Shown: positions 13,154-24,969 of the stretch, piece after piece | Layout: each line of letters opens with the position of its first letter | How positions within the stretch are numbered: the stretch's first letter is position 1 | Assembly: GCA_964304625.1 (NCBI GenBank) | Contig: OZ199840.1 | Coordinates: 6,138,001-6,202,000 of the forward strand | DNA length: 64,000 nt | Direction: 5' to 3' | Origin: Kudoa neothunni | Lineage: Eukaryota > Cnidaria | Position numbers and translations under genes: made by a program | The notes under the pieces: model-generated | What the model saw: only the letters and a program-made list of their open reading frames with translations | What the model was told of the DNA's origin: nothing | Databases searched by the model: none

Positions 13154-13900
13154 TTTCGTGTTAATAGACCCTATAAATAGAAAAGATAGATTACAGATGT
13201 ATTAGATGATTCGTGAATAATTTTCTTCATTATTTGGTTCTTAATCGGGTTCGCACTATTATTATCAATGAATCGTGTATACTTTTTGTTGTTAAAAACA
13301 ATAATAAGATTGAAATTTTTCCAGTATTAGTTTAGACTTAAAAAATCCTCCATGATACACTAAAATAATTTTCTATATTATTCCAAATTAAAATTATATA
13401 GATAATCCATTAAATGTAACGTTTTGAGGTCGACAATTCTGAATTAATGTGTAGTATAAAATAAAATTATGTGAACTACTCAAGCATGATGGATCGCTTG
13501 GTATTTATGGAAGTTCATTTGAACCCTTTGATGCCTATTGTGCGGTATACTGAACATTAACTTCTTCTTCGTCTAAAATGAACATTTAACTATTGCTTCG
13601 CATTCGCTACAAACATATAATTTTAACTCAAATAGATGTATAAAAATCGTCAATGTTATATTATTTAAGAAATTTTATACGTAGTGGATTGCACGAACAA
13701 TGTTCAATTCTCCATACCACGTTCGTGCTTAAAGTAATGTATTAATTTGGAAATCAAATTACACAATTTTTTTGAAACAAAATTTTTACAATTACAATAT
13801 GTTGTTGCTAATTAAATTTGCCTAGTTAAATTTTAAGAAATTAATTATTATCTTAAATAATACAATTTTAAATATTGGCAGTAAACTGAACAACAAGAAC
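13154..13900. other. No gene seen
   Basis: AT-rich sequence 5' of the Kunitz gene. It should hold that gene's promoter, but no clear TATA or initiator stands out in this base composition. Confidence 0.45.
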
Positions 13901-13904
13901 ACGT

Positions 13905-14605
13905 GGACTTATTTTTGGCGAATCGCAATTGATTACGGCATTTGTAACGATGGGGATAGAAATGGAAAAAGAACTTCGGAAATTATAGTGCTGTCTGATG
14001 TCAATATATCCGAACCAGGTACATATTCTGAAGACGATACAGCATTTACGTCATAAATAATGAATAAATTTTCTGATGCCAAAAATATTCACCATCTGAT
14101 GATTCAGACACTGAAATTGACATTGACCTTAAATGGAAAAAACAAGGTATCATTTCAAATTTACCAAAGGATTTGTGAAGTATAAACGATGAATTTGAAA
14201 TGTTAGATCATTTAGTTCATCCTATTGATTATTTCAATCAATTTGTTGACGATGATTTGATCGAATTAATTGTAAACGAATCAAATCGATACATCACACA
14301 AAATGAGTCGAATTTAAAGACAAACAGTTTAGAAATTAAAACTTATTTAGGAGTCATAATTTTAATGGGGATCGTACAGATGCCTCGTTATTGATGCTAT
14401 TGGTCCAAACATTTCAATTATTCACCAATTTCATGTATATATATATATATATATATATATATCTAGAGATAGATTTGAGAAAATGTCAAAATTAGACCTT
14501 TTTTGGAGCATTTGTGAAAAGAATTTTGAAAAATCATTCCAGAGAGTATAAATTCAATGGACGAACAGATGATTCCCTTCAAAGGTAAGTACAGGGAAAA
14601 CAGTA
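13905..14605 (+). pseudogene. piggyBac transposase fragment, N-terminal part
   Basis: Frames in this stretch match the N-terminal half of the piggyBac transposase near 25.3 kb: a run ending TYLGVIILMGIVQMPRY, then a segment around RDRF, then NSMDEQMIPFKGK, the conserved block before the catalytic core. Several stops and frame changes interrupt it, and a (TA)n run lies at 14435-14462. A Tigger element interrupts the sequence right after the DEQMIPFKGK block, and no piggyBac coding resumes beyond it at 16512, so the 3' half is lost. No terminal repeats were found. Confidence 0.7.
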
Positions 14606-14607
14606 TA

Positions 14608-16509
14608 CAGTCGTGCCTCGGTATTGCGTAGTAGCCCAATATCTCTTGTATTTGCTCTATTTTAGTTAAATTGGAAAATATATTAGATATATTAATGCTA
14701 ATATTATAAAATTATTGTAAAAAAAAATTTTGTTAATAAAAAAAGCGTATATTATTCAATATTGCGAAGTAAAATTGACAATGTCGAGAGTGCAGCGAGA
14801 TATTGATGAGAAGATTAAAATTATTAGTTGTTTAATTCAATTAAAAATGTAAAAAATGACCGTAGAGACATTCGGACTAAGTATTCAAATGTTTTAACTT
14901 TATATTCATAATAACGATAATTTCTGTTACCAATATTCAACTCTCAGTAGAATTCTGTCAATGGAACAAAAAATTACTGATTCCAATGTTCCCAACAAGA
15001 GAAGGGGATAAACATGAAGATGTCGATATCGAAATTTATAATTGAATCGCGAATTCTAGAAATAATAAAAAACAAATTTCTGGCGAAACTATAATAACAC
15101 AAGCATTGCCAATCTTCAAAGAAAAGAATATCGACAATTTTAATGCGAGTAGAGGATAGCTGGCTTGCTTTAAAAATAGATATGGACTTCGTTCCGTAAG
15201 ACTCCACGGGGAAGCATCTAGTGCTGATTCTTCTTCAATATATGCTTGGAAGTTTGAGAATAAAGATATTCTGCAAGTTACGATCCAAAAAATATTATTT
15301 ATTTTTGATGAGATTGCGCTTTTTTTACCAACAAATTAATAAGCGAACTTACGTATTTTAAAAGCAGAACAAGATGTCCGAGGATCTAATGCTCAAGAAG
15401 CGTGTTACGGTTTTGGTTTCCGCGGCCTTAGATGGTTTAAAATTACCATTATTTGTAATTGGTAAATATCAGAAGCCTCGTTGTTTTAAAAATATATCCC
15501 ATCTACCAATTGAATATTTTTGACAGAAAAACTCATGGATGAACGCCTCTATCTTTTTTAAAATTATGACAAAATTTAACAATATGTTTGAAAAAGAGAA
15601 TAGGAAAGTTTTGATCTTATTAGACCAATGTCCCTCCCATCCTAAAGACATGGACGGTCTAGAAAACATTAAATTTTTATTTTTTCCGAAGAATACTACA
15701 TCAATATTACAGCCTTGTGATTTAGGAATGATTAACTCATTAAAAGCAACTATAAAAAAATTCTCCATTCGATTAGTGTATTGAATAATAATGAATTAAT
15801 ATTAAAAAACTATACTTTATTCGATTATTTAAAAAAGTTAAAAAATGCTTGGAATAATTTTTCGAAGGAAACAATTATTAATTGTTTTAAAAAGTCAGGT
15901 GTTTTTGATTAAAATTATAAATATATGTTTAATAGCATCAACAACTATTCAAGAAATTCAAGAATATGATAACATTAATGAAGGTATATTATCAAAAATT
16001 ATTTTTCTAAAATTAACTAGACTCACTTGATGATGTATCATCTTCTCAAATTAACGAAAAAGTTCACGATGAAGCAAACTCCTCCCCCTTCATTAATAGC
16101 GACATAGATGATAAATCTGATAATGAAAAGGATGAAACAGACAATGCTATAAAAAAGGTCCCTACGAAGAAAATTAGAGAAGCAATACAAACTTTGAGGG
16201 AAACTTTTATCGCGGAAGAACCAGAAGGTTTATTCTACCTACACCCTGTAAGGGACCGACTGATCTCAATACTAAAAAAAAGAGAACTCCAAACTACCAT
16301 AACGGACTTTTTTACAAAAAATAAAAAGAAACCTCATTTAACAATTAACTTATATTTTCATTTCTGGATTCTATGTTTAAAAAAACAGGTTGAATAATAA
16401 AAATACAATCACTCAATGCGCGTGCGTGAGCATCGGTATTTCGTACTAATTTTTTATTCCGTAGTAAAATTGAATCCCCGATTTACTTCGCAATATTGAG
16501 GTTGGACTG
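14608..16509 (+). mobile_element. Tigger/pogo-type DNA transposon, full length but decayed
   Basis: The left end (CAGTCGTGCCTCGGTATTGC) and the reverse complement of the right end (CAGTCCAACCTCAATATTGC) are inverted repeats of about 27 bp, flanked by TA at 14606-14607 and 16510-16511, the duplication made by Tc1/mariner-superfamily enzymes. The 1902-bp element encodes a Tigger-type transposase: a first-Asp block FDEIALF near 15308, ILLDQCPSHP near 15620 (second Asp) and KNTTSILQPCDLGMI near 15690 (third Asp). Stops split the gene into at least three frames, so it is not active. The 3' part is acidic then basic. Confidence 0.85.
15395..15784 (+). pseudogene. Tigger transposase catalytic region
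   Basis: The best preserved part of the Tigger gene. The reading VLVSAALDGLKLPLFVIGK leads, through a stop, into an 81-codon frame with the DDE_1-family blocks LDQCPSHP and NTTSILQPCDLGMI. Two catalytic Asp are visible here; the first lies upstream near 15308 in another frame. Confidence 0.75.
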
Positions 16510-16511
16510 TA

Positions 16512-17251
16512 ATTATTTATCATATATATTTTTTAAATATATATTGTTAGCAAAGTTAAAGAACCTAATTAAAACTTCTCCATATTAAAAATTGATTCTC
16601 AAATCGAAAAAAGGGGAAAAATACGTCGCAATAACGAATCGAGTTAAAAACAATGATATTGCATTTCAGCTGTAATGAAAAATACTAGAATTCACAAATT
16701 ATCGTCAGTTAATTTAACATGTTCACTTAAGTCTTGGTTATTTACAAAAAAATTAAATCTTACGTAGATGCCCTAAAATTGAGTAAAAATGAATGAGTGG
16801 CTACTTTTACTTTTTCACATCCCAACAAGATTTTAAAAAAGTGGTTGCCTATTCTATATGGATCGCGATAGTTTATTCATCTGTTAGTTATTTCAGGCAT
16901 GTGAAAATCAAATATTAGACATTGAGCATTCGTCATTACACTTAATAAAATCAATTTTTCCTAACAGAAATATATATTAATTATCTATACATATATCAAT
17001 GTTTTGTCAGTCAATATCAGCATATATTTTTCAAGCATTCTGACTGTAATAATTCGATTTAAAATTGTTAATTGTGTAGCTTTTGCTCCCATGCAATGTG
17101 ATTACAATTATGAATATAATTCATTGTCGTAACGTAGAAAAATCTTATTAGTTCACAAAACACAACCGAGAAAAAACGGAACTTAGCACAAGTGTATTCA
17201 AGAAGTTAAAATACCTCGAAGTTGATTAGCCACGTAATAAGCAACAATAAA
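16512..17251. other. No gene seen
   Basis: AT-rich spacer between the Tigger element and POMT2 that must carry the POMT2 promoter. No clear core element is visible. Confidence 0.45.
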
Positions 17252-20200
17252 ATGGGTTATAACTACAAGGTCATTAGCCATCATTTTTATTTTTTATGAC
17301 GTTTTTAATCAATGATAGAGATTTACTTCGCAATTCAAGAATAATTCATTATTAAAAAAATTGCTCTATCCTCAAATAGAATTACCAAATAGATTCGCCT
17401 TGGCAATTATTTTTATGCTGGCTGTAATTACGCGATTCTACAAAATAGAAACCCCACAATGGGTTTGGTAAAATATAATTTGGCGTTCAAACACTAAGAT
17501 GGAAACATATCGATTGTAGTTGGGATGAGGCACACTTTGGAAAATATATCAATTATTACGTCAATTCGAGTTTTTATTTTGACGTTCATCCACCGATGGG
17601 GAAAGTGCATTTGGCGGCTATTTTCTTTTAATCTATATAATGCGTGTAGATGTTGTACGCTTTTGTTGGTGTACTGAATGGTTACAACGGTAATTTCACA
17701 TTTGAAAAATCAGGTTTGGATTTTTCTCATGACTTTTATGTACCCCTACGTCGAGTAACTCAATTCTTTTTTTGATCAGTCGACGTTCCAATTACATGTA
17801 GTTTTCGGCTGGTTTTGGTGTCTTAACTATAATGTTTATTTATTGGATGACTCACGAAATAACCTCAAGTGTACCAGCGTCAATACTCGCTGCGTTATAT
17901 GTGATATGCGGTATTCTAAATATAATCAAGTAAATAACTTAAGAGTAAATATTCACGAATAGACACTGGATCGCTAACTATCTCTCGATTTATACTGTTA
18001 GACTCTCCACTCATATGTTGCATGTGTGGGTGCATGTATTTCTTTATAAGATTCAGAAATTCATTGTAAAGAACTCCAATAAGATTCAAGGCGATCTAAT
18101 TTTAATCTCCTATAGTAATAAGAATGATTTATCAGGAAGCTCTGATTGTTTGGCCCTCACCTCTTATTTCCTAACCTTTACTTTAAGGTACGTTGACTTT
18201 AAATAAAGACAAGGTATTCAATTTTAACATAGCGTAAAGATGGTGGGCCTATTGTTATTTGGCACCATTGGGATAGTTACTACTATCGATTTGTTTGTCC
18301 TTGCTATAGATCATACTGTCCCTTGGGTAGCTATTTATAATCAATATATTTTTATGTTTCATAGAAAAATATATATAAATTTATTAAAAGCCGTTTGACC
18401 GCATTTGTTGTTTTTCCATTTATTATGTATTATGTGTTTTTTGGTTGCCATTTGTTGTTAGTATCATCTTCGTATGGTTTTTGTTTTCTTATTCTTGAAC
18501 CTGAACAAATATTCGAATAGGGGGCCAGGGGATGCATTCTTTAGTCCACAATTCCAGCTTTCTTTGCATAAAAATAAAGTTCATTCAAAGTTTAAAAACA
18601 TTTCACAATGTAATTAATTCTTCTTCGTCATACATTTTCTATTTTTAAAGATGTTACCGATAAAAGTATGGTTGTTATTAGAGCTTGTGACACAATGTCC
18701 AACTACTTACATAGTCATGAGCATATGTATCCAAAAGAACATGACTCTCAACATCAGCAAGTATTATACCAATTTCCCCCTCTGTCATGTACGTAATATG
18801 AAAATTTATGATCTAGGTCACTGGTTATGGTTTTATTGACTCCAATAGTTACTGGTTAGTTACCAAAGTTGATGGCTCTGAAGGTGACTATATTAATGAT
18901 GGCGACACGATTATGCTAACACATAATAAGTATTGATAAGTGTTTTTATCAGAATAGAATTGTTTAATATAATGTTAAGAACAAAGCGTAATCTACAAAG
19001 TGAGAAAGAAAAAGCCCCCCTTAGCATAAAAGCCTACCAAGTGGCTGCATACGGGAATGTAACTGGTTTAAAATTGTTCTTTATTCAGTTTATCAAATCA
19101 TTATATTTTAACCTTTACTTTTTTATAGAATCAAACCGACGATACTAATGATCAATGGATTGTGAAAATATTAAATAATCCTCAAAATAAAACAAGAATC
19201 GGCCCAGTTTCCACAAAAATCTCTCTTTTTCATAAAAACATGAAATGCGAGCTCATGTTAAGTGGTGAAAAACTCCCTAGTTGGTATATCATTAAAAATA
19301 TATAAATTTTATTTTTGGTAAATGATTAGGGGGTTTAACCAAAGAGAAACGATATGCAATAACAACTTGGAGCATCCTCAAAGTTGTTGGATGTTTGTTT
19401 ACAATCAAAGTCCGAGCGAAGAAGGCAACTCTTATGAAATCGTTGTACAACTATTCCATTGGCTTAAATTTAGTTAAAACAACTGATATAACTGAAGAAG
19501 TAAAACTTAGTTTTATATCAAGAATTTATCAATATCAAGTTCGAATGCTAGCTGTAGACAACTGTTCATTTTAATTTGGGTAGAATTTTGGTTCTTAGGT
19601 CAACAACAATTTCATACCTAAATCTTATGAAATGCCATCAAGACCATGGATGTGGCCTATCAATTATAAAGTAAATTTTAAGTTAATAGTTGTGTAAAAA
19701 CCGATTGACTGATTGTTTGTTCAGGGAATATGGTTCTCTGGGAAGGGCCAACATCGAGTTTATCTGCTTGGAAATCCAGTAATTATAAACTTATATTAAC
19801 AAAGTTACTCTTAATACGTATAGATATTGTGGTGGAGTTGTTTGTTAGCAATTGTGATCTATCCATTCATATTTGTAGCGTTTTCAATTTACTCGTTAAG
19901 ATATCCGTCTGATTCTTTGAGTAGTTCATGGAACGGTATTTTCATTTGTTTGATTTAATTTGATTCATTTACAAGATTCTCATGTTCGCAAATGTTGGTC
20001 TATATATTTGCTTTGGGCTTTCAACTATATACCATATTATTTTATGGGAAGAGTTTTGTATTATCACCATTATCTCCCCTCATATCATTTATCGTGTGTT
20101 ATTGCAGGTATCGCTTCATCGAATGATTGGAGATTGACATTTGAGTTGTTGGTTTTAGGAGTCATGTATAATTTTGTGATTGAGGCTGTATTAGCATACT

Positions 20201-20436
20201 TTCAAGGTGACCAATCTGCTCCTAAAAGGAATGCATTATCCATCTTACACATTTTATTTATAGCAAGCATTGCTTTCAGGTAACAAAATTTAAAAAATAC
20301 AAAATCGCTGACAAATTTATTTAGCTTTTATTCCTTTTCTTTTCTATCTTATGGTATGACCGGAAATATTGCTTCGAAAGTTCCAAACAATTCTAGCTAC
20401 TCTGCCTATAGATGGATGAAGTCTTGGGAGTTTTAA
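17252..20436 (+). CDS. POMT2: Protein O-mannosyltransferase, POMT2 type
   Basis: POMT2 pairs with POMT1 in the ER membrane and transfers mannose from dolichol-phosphate-mannose to Ser/Thr. I read 21 exons with introns of mostly 38-60 nt, all frames joining, giving roughly 730 residues. A short first exon MGYNYK at 17252-17269 is the least certain. The lumenal motif CWDEAHFGK (near 17517) carries the Asp-Glu pair essential in the PMT family. [13 protein letters not shown] opens the MIR region, which runs to about 19440 with [10 protein letters not shown] and [10 protein letters not shown]. The end is membrane-rich ([20 protein letters not shown]) and stops in RWMKSWEF, matching the POMT2 C-terminus. 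One intron (19424-19472) starts with GC instead of GT. A second, broken copy lies 11 kb downstream, so this looks like the working copy. Confidence 0.88.
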
Positions 20437-21575
20437 GTCATGTAAACTACTTTTGGCATCATTATTCATAGATTGAATATGGTTAAATATTACCCAACTA
20501 AATTATTTGAAATTCCTGTTTGTCTGTAAGATTCTTTATTCCTGAGAAATTAAGACATTGATTTTTTTTCATATCATCAGACCGAATATAAGCCAGTATT
20601 AAACATATTTAAAAGTTGAACAATTATACTTAGTTTTTGACGGTTTTAGCAAGCATATTGTGATATAAGAAATGTAACCAAATATTTTCCATAAAGATCA
20701 CCATTTAATTAAAAGTATACGAACCCAAAAATTAGTAAAATTTATGTTAGAATCAAAAAAACTTGTTGAGTCTGATAAAATAATTCGACCTTTGAAAACT
20801 CCGAGAGGTCCGAACAAATAATTATAGATAAATCTTTCAATAATTAATCCATACAATATTAAATTATATATTAAACTTGAGTCATTTAATGTCTGTCGAG
20901 GACGACAAATTGTCCACTGAAGTTGAGAATTGCGCTCTCTGCATTATATTGACTAATCATTAAATATCCATATCATATTTGATGTTATGAAGATATTCCA
21001 TTTTTTAACTCATTTAGTTATAATAGACGAGGCATTGTTCGTGATCCTAATGGGCCCAAAATAATTGCTACTCCGGGTACAATACGTGTGTCACATAATT
21101 CTCGCATTGCGCACGGATTTATTTTTAAACTCAATAAAGCATTGATATTTATTATTAAAAATTTAATTTTGGCATTTCAAATTATGACATATCTTTGTTT
21201 AATCGATAGTTGAATTTTTTAGAATCATACTCACTGAGATATTCATCTATTTATCATGGAAAACATCCGATAACATTAGAATTTTTCCATTTTTCGTAAG
21301 CTTACAGGTCGGGTTCGATGTTCACGACAATTTTTAATATTTTATAAACGCTTATTATTTTGATGCTTATCTCAAATGTTTTTTACTGTCAAATTTCACA
21401 GAAATTATAATATCACTTTATTGCTCATCTCTTCTATATAAAGATAAATTTGAGTCTAAATTTTCTTTACTGCTCCCGAATAAATATTAAGAGTAACAAA
21501 AATGTGATTTTATGTTAAATCTCACCTAATCAAAAAAATAATAATAGTTAAAACAACCATAATTTCTAACCATGT
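20437..21575. other. No gene seen
   Basis: Spacer between POMT2 and the next transposon. A few short open runs, none recognisable. Confidence 0.45.
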
Positions 21576-21579
21576 TTAA

Positions 21580-23725
21580 CCCTTTATGATGCGAAAAACC
21601 TACGCCTCCCAACGATTTTTGGGGTGTAATACACCTCACTCTCTTTTTTTTATATTTGTTTAGAAAATAATTATACCAAATAAACCCTTTTAATCCGATA
21701 GATGAGATATTGATAGTCTGGACTCTTTGGCTCAAGAAAAAATAAAATCAAGCGATACAATAAATGCTGTTTACTCTATAAGGTTAACGTTCATAATTGC
21801 AGTGATTTGTCTAACAATTACAGCGTTTTTGATAAATTTTCACTACAGTAAAAATATTTGCAAGTCAAACAAACTGAGTTTGTTGTTTGATACTCTGTCA
21901 GGACTAAATTGACACCGTTTTTGATTCGGTTTTGTGTTATGCGTTAGCGCATTATTTTTAAGAGAAATTTTAGGTCTTTTTTTGGGTTCATACTTTTTTC
22001 TAATAATGGTTTATACAGATCCACCGCAAGTTCTCTCAGAAAATTACGTCGAAGCCTAGTTATGTCTTTGTTAATGTTTTTATAGATAGCAAAGGCGTTA
22101 TTCAATGGAAGGTCTACCATATTGTAGAAAACGACCTTGGGCCATCTTTTATTAAACCTACGAACAGAAACTGAGGCTAACATGCGGTCAACGGCGTCAA
22201 CACCAAATTTAGTTTTGTTGTACCACATAATCAAATCATCCTCTGGTTTCGCAAGATTTATTTCATCCATCGTGTTGGTGTTCGTTGTCCCCGTTGATGG
22301 AATAATCACAGATCGCCCTTTTTTATTCACATAAGATGTCAACATGTTTTTTATCAAAAAAACAAACGTGGAACTATGTAATGGTCTTTTTCTTGCCGGA
22401 AAAACACATGGAGGCAGTTCTCTTTTATGGCGGATGTTCCATAAGTAGGTAAGCCTTTTTTCCAGTAACTTAGACGCCAATCGGAGGGAAGAAAAAAAAT
22501 TTTCGGAAACAATATTTCGTCCAGAATCATTTAATGAAAACGAGTGAGAAAATACAATATTTTCGCCCACACTACAGTTTCATAGGCTTTTTGATCCTTT
22601 TTTCCAAGATTAGGCGAAATATTCAATATGTTTCTTTCAATTGGATCCACCAGAAGGAAAAATTTAAACCTGTATTTGGCTGGCTTTAGAGGTAAATACT
22701 GTGTGAAAAGACGTCTTCCTTTAAACGCTACAAACTGTCATCAACAGTTACATCCTGTTTTGGGGAAAAGTACTTGGGTAGTTCACAAATCCACATTGAC
22801 CGCAAATCACGGATGGTACAAGATTTATCGTCAGCTCGTCTCGAGTATTTACATCGTCGAAATGCAACGCTCTCGACACCTGCTTAAATTTTTGTCGAGA
22901 AAAAAAGCTGACGATATATTTTTCCTCCTTTAGCTACACTAAAAGTTCACAAAGGGAGCTCCTGTCTATCTTTATGGATTGCCATCAAGATCAGAATCCC
23001 TAGGTAGCCGTTGAATTCGACCTCGTCAATACCCGACCAATGCTCATTATAATATGTTTTTCCAAAGAAATTGGAATACTTTATTATTTCATAGAAAATA
23101 TTTTTGCTAAATAAATAAAAAAAACAATCCGAAATACACTTAATCCTTTGATGACTGTAAGCCGTTGGTCCTGGCGACCATTCATAATATTCTCAATCGA
23201 ATTTCTCGATTTAGGAGGCTTATTTAAATTCCACTCCATGCCATTCTTACTATTCAATGATCCGTCAAAAACATGGGATTCGATAGAATCATTCGAATTT
23301 TGAGAAGATCCAAAAACATAGTCATTCAATTCATTATCAGATGATTGTATTTCATTATTGTAGTCTTCAGAGCTGTTCGACATTATTAAAACGGGGCATG
23401 CACAAACTAAATTTTCGTATTTCAAACATTAAATTAATATAAATCTACCCGATAGAATTCTCCAAAACTTTTCTGAATCATAGCACATGCTATAACGGTT
23501 ACAATAAATGGAACGAATCGGGGGTGATTACATCCCAAAAATCGTCAGAAGGTATTTTTTAGTGTACTCATTTAATATATTTTTTCCCCATAAATTTCAA
23601 AAATGAAAGTTAAAATTATTCTACAAGAATAGCTCCAGTATAGGCATGTGCGAATAACATTAAAACAAGTTATAACTAGTTCAAATATCGTTTGGGGTGT
23701 AATACACCCCAAAATCGTCAGAGGG
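21580..23725 (-). mobile_element. piggyBac element A, complete ends, decayed gene
   Basis: Flanked by TTAA (21576-21579 and 23726-23729), the piggyBac target site. Both ends begin CCCT and carry, within 40 bp, the near-palindrome ggggtgtaatacac(c/t)cc; the right end has a second copy 173 bp inside (23521). The 2146-bp element holds a minus-strand transposase gene: N-terminal acidic region from about 23382 (MSNSSEDYNNEI), a middle part broken by several stops and frame changes, and a long C-terminal frame. It is almost the same size as the element at 43.6 kb and belongs to the same family. Confidence 0.85.
21944..22570 (-). pseudogene. piggyBac transposase, C-terminal half (element A)
   Basis: A 208-codon open frame containing the piggyBac blocks SYVNKKGRSVIIPSTGT and YNKTKFGVDAVDRMLASVSV, followed by RRFNKRWPKVVFYNMVDLPLNNAF, the helical part after the third catalytic Asp. 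The cysteine-rich C-terminal domain is not obvious. The upstream half is broken, so this is a relic although the frame is long. Confidence 0.85.
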
Positions 23726-24082
23726 TTAATGAAGGAATAGAAAACTTGCAAGTCCACGTGTTTGATTCTAAAACTTTCAATAAAAGAACTCGATATTTGG
23801 CCATAAATAATCTATGCTGATATGGGAAGGAGTAGGACTCCACAATCTACCGCGCGGAAAACACGCAGTTTGCTTTGAGAACAAAGTTAATTTAATATTT
23901 TAATAATTTCGGTTCACAGGAAAGCTATTGTTTTTGAATAAAGCAAGAAATTTCAGTTTAAAGTTTTTAGATAAATTTTAAAATTTTATACTTCATTAAC
24001 AAAGGTTCGACTATTTATCACAATTCATTTTTTCTAGTTTGTAAATTAATTCTAGATTATTCCTCTACATGAAGTTTTGGTA

Positions 24083-24700
24083 AAGGGGTCGGCGACCTGA
24101 ATGTGTTGCCGGGGCTGAATAATCAGGAAAAACATTAGAAGGCGCGTAGAATATATATAAATCCTTTGGCTGTAACGAATTATTTTACAGTAAAATTGAA
24201 AATTAGTTTAGTTTATTTATATTTTAAATGTTTAAAATATTACATTATGACCGCAGCGCAACAAAAACATAACTGAAGTTCGACATTTTTTTCTTTCGAA
24301 ATTGACCTGATTTCATTTTTATTTAATGTAACGTTTTATGTTATTGAATTAAAGTAAAAAATTGTAAAATAAATAATTAAACGTCTCTATTTGTCATAAT
24401 AACATTTCTGTCATACACGTGGTAAAAATAAGTAAGAAATTTTGGGGGAAAATACTTTAGCCTTTATTTTGTTGTTGACACATTTACATTTAGAAAAGGG
24501 TAGACGATATTTAATTGACTCCAGTTAATTTTTTATAAAACTTCTTTATGTTCTGGAAAGATTTATTATAAGAATAAGAAAATTATAAAAGTATTGTCTA
24601 ATAACAAATAGAATTAAAGTTTTATCATTGACCGCTCGGGGACCGGTTGATAAAGCTCCCCGACCAAATTTTTCCGTGATCCGGTCGTTGCTAACCTCTG
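24083..24700. mobile_element. Possible decayed hAT-type MITE
   Basis: The left end AAGGGGTCGGCGACC and the reverse complement of the right end CAGAGGTTAGCAACG agree at 9 of 14 positions, and most of the other differences are transitions, as expected for aged hAT ends (CAGGGGTCGGCAACC-like). No 8-bp duplication survives and nothing inside codes. Confidence 0.4.
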
Positions 24701-24969
24701 ATATATGAGAATATCTATAACGTTGATTTCGGTTCAGTCAAAAAGTCACGATCAACTCGTAATTAAACGAAAATTGTAAAAAATCAGAAATCAATTTATA
24801 ATCAACTTAAATAATTGTCAAAAAAACGAGTTAACGTATAGCTTATTTTCAGGAAAATTTTGCGTATTCGTTTCTTTTTATTATTTCCTGTTTATGAAAA
24901 ATTTCCAACTAAATCAACCAACCGTCACTGCATAACCACAAAATTTTTCGCTGCATAATTCTTATTTAA

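Noticed and set aside
16490-17334. The string gatttacttcgcaat occurs in the right end of Tigger (16490-16504) and again at 17320-17334.
   Set aside because: The second copy lies in the second POMT2 exon, whose reading frame aligns with the other POMT2 copy over this stretch; no TA-flanked end is formed. Taken as coincidence.
17380-17467. An intron acceptor at caaatag (17379) as the start of the second POMT2 exon.
   Set aside because: Similarity between the two POMT2 copies continues upstream of it ([10 protein letters not shown] versus LLSTHIDLPN), so the exon must begin earlier, at about 17319.
22628-22933. A 101-codon plus-strand frame inside piggyBac element A.
   Set aside because: The opposite strand carries the decayed transposase centre (SRALHFDDVNTRDEL, QDVTVDDSL); the plus frame is its shadow.
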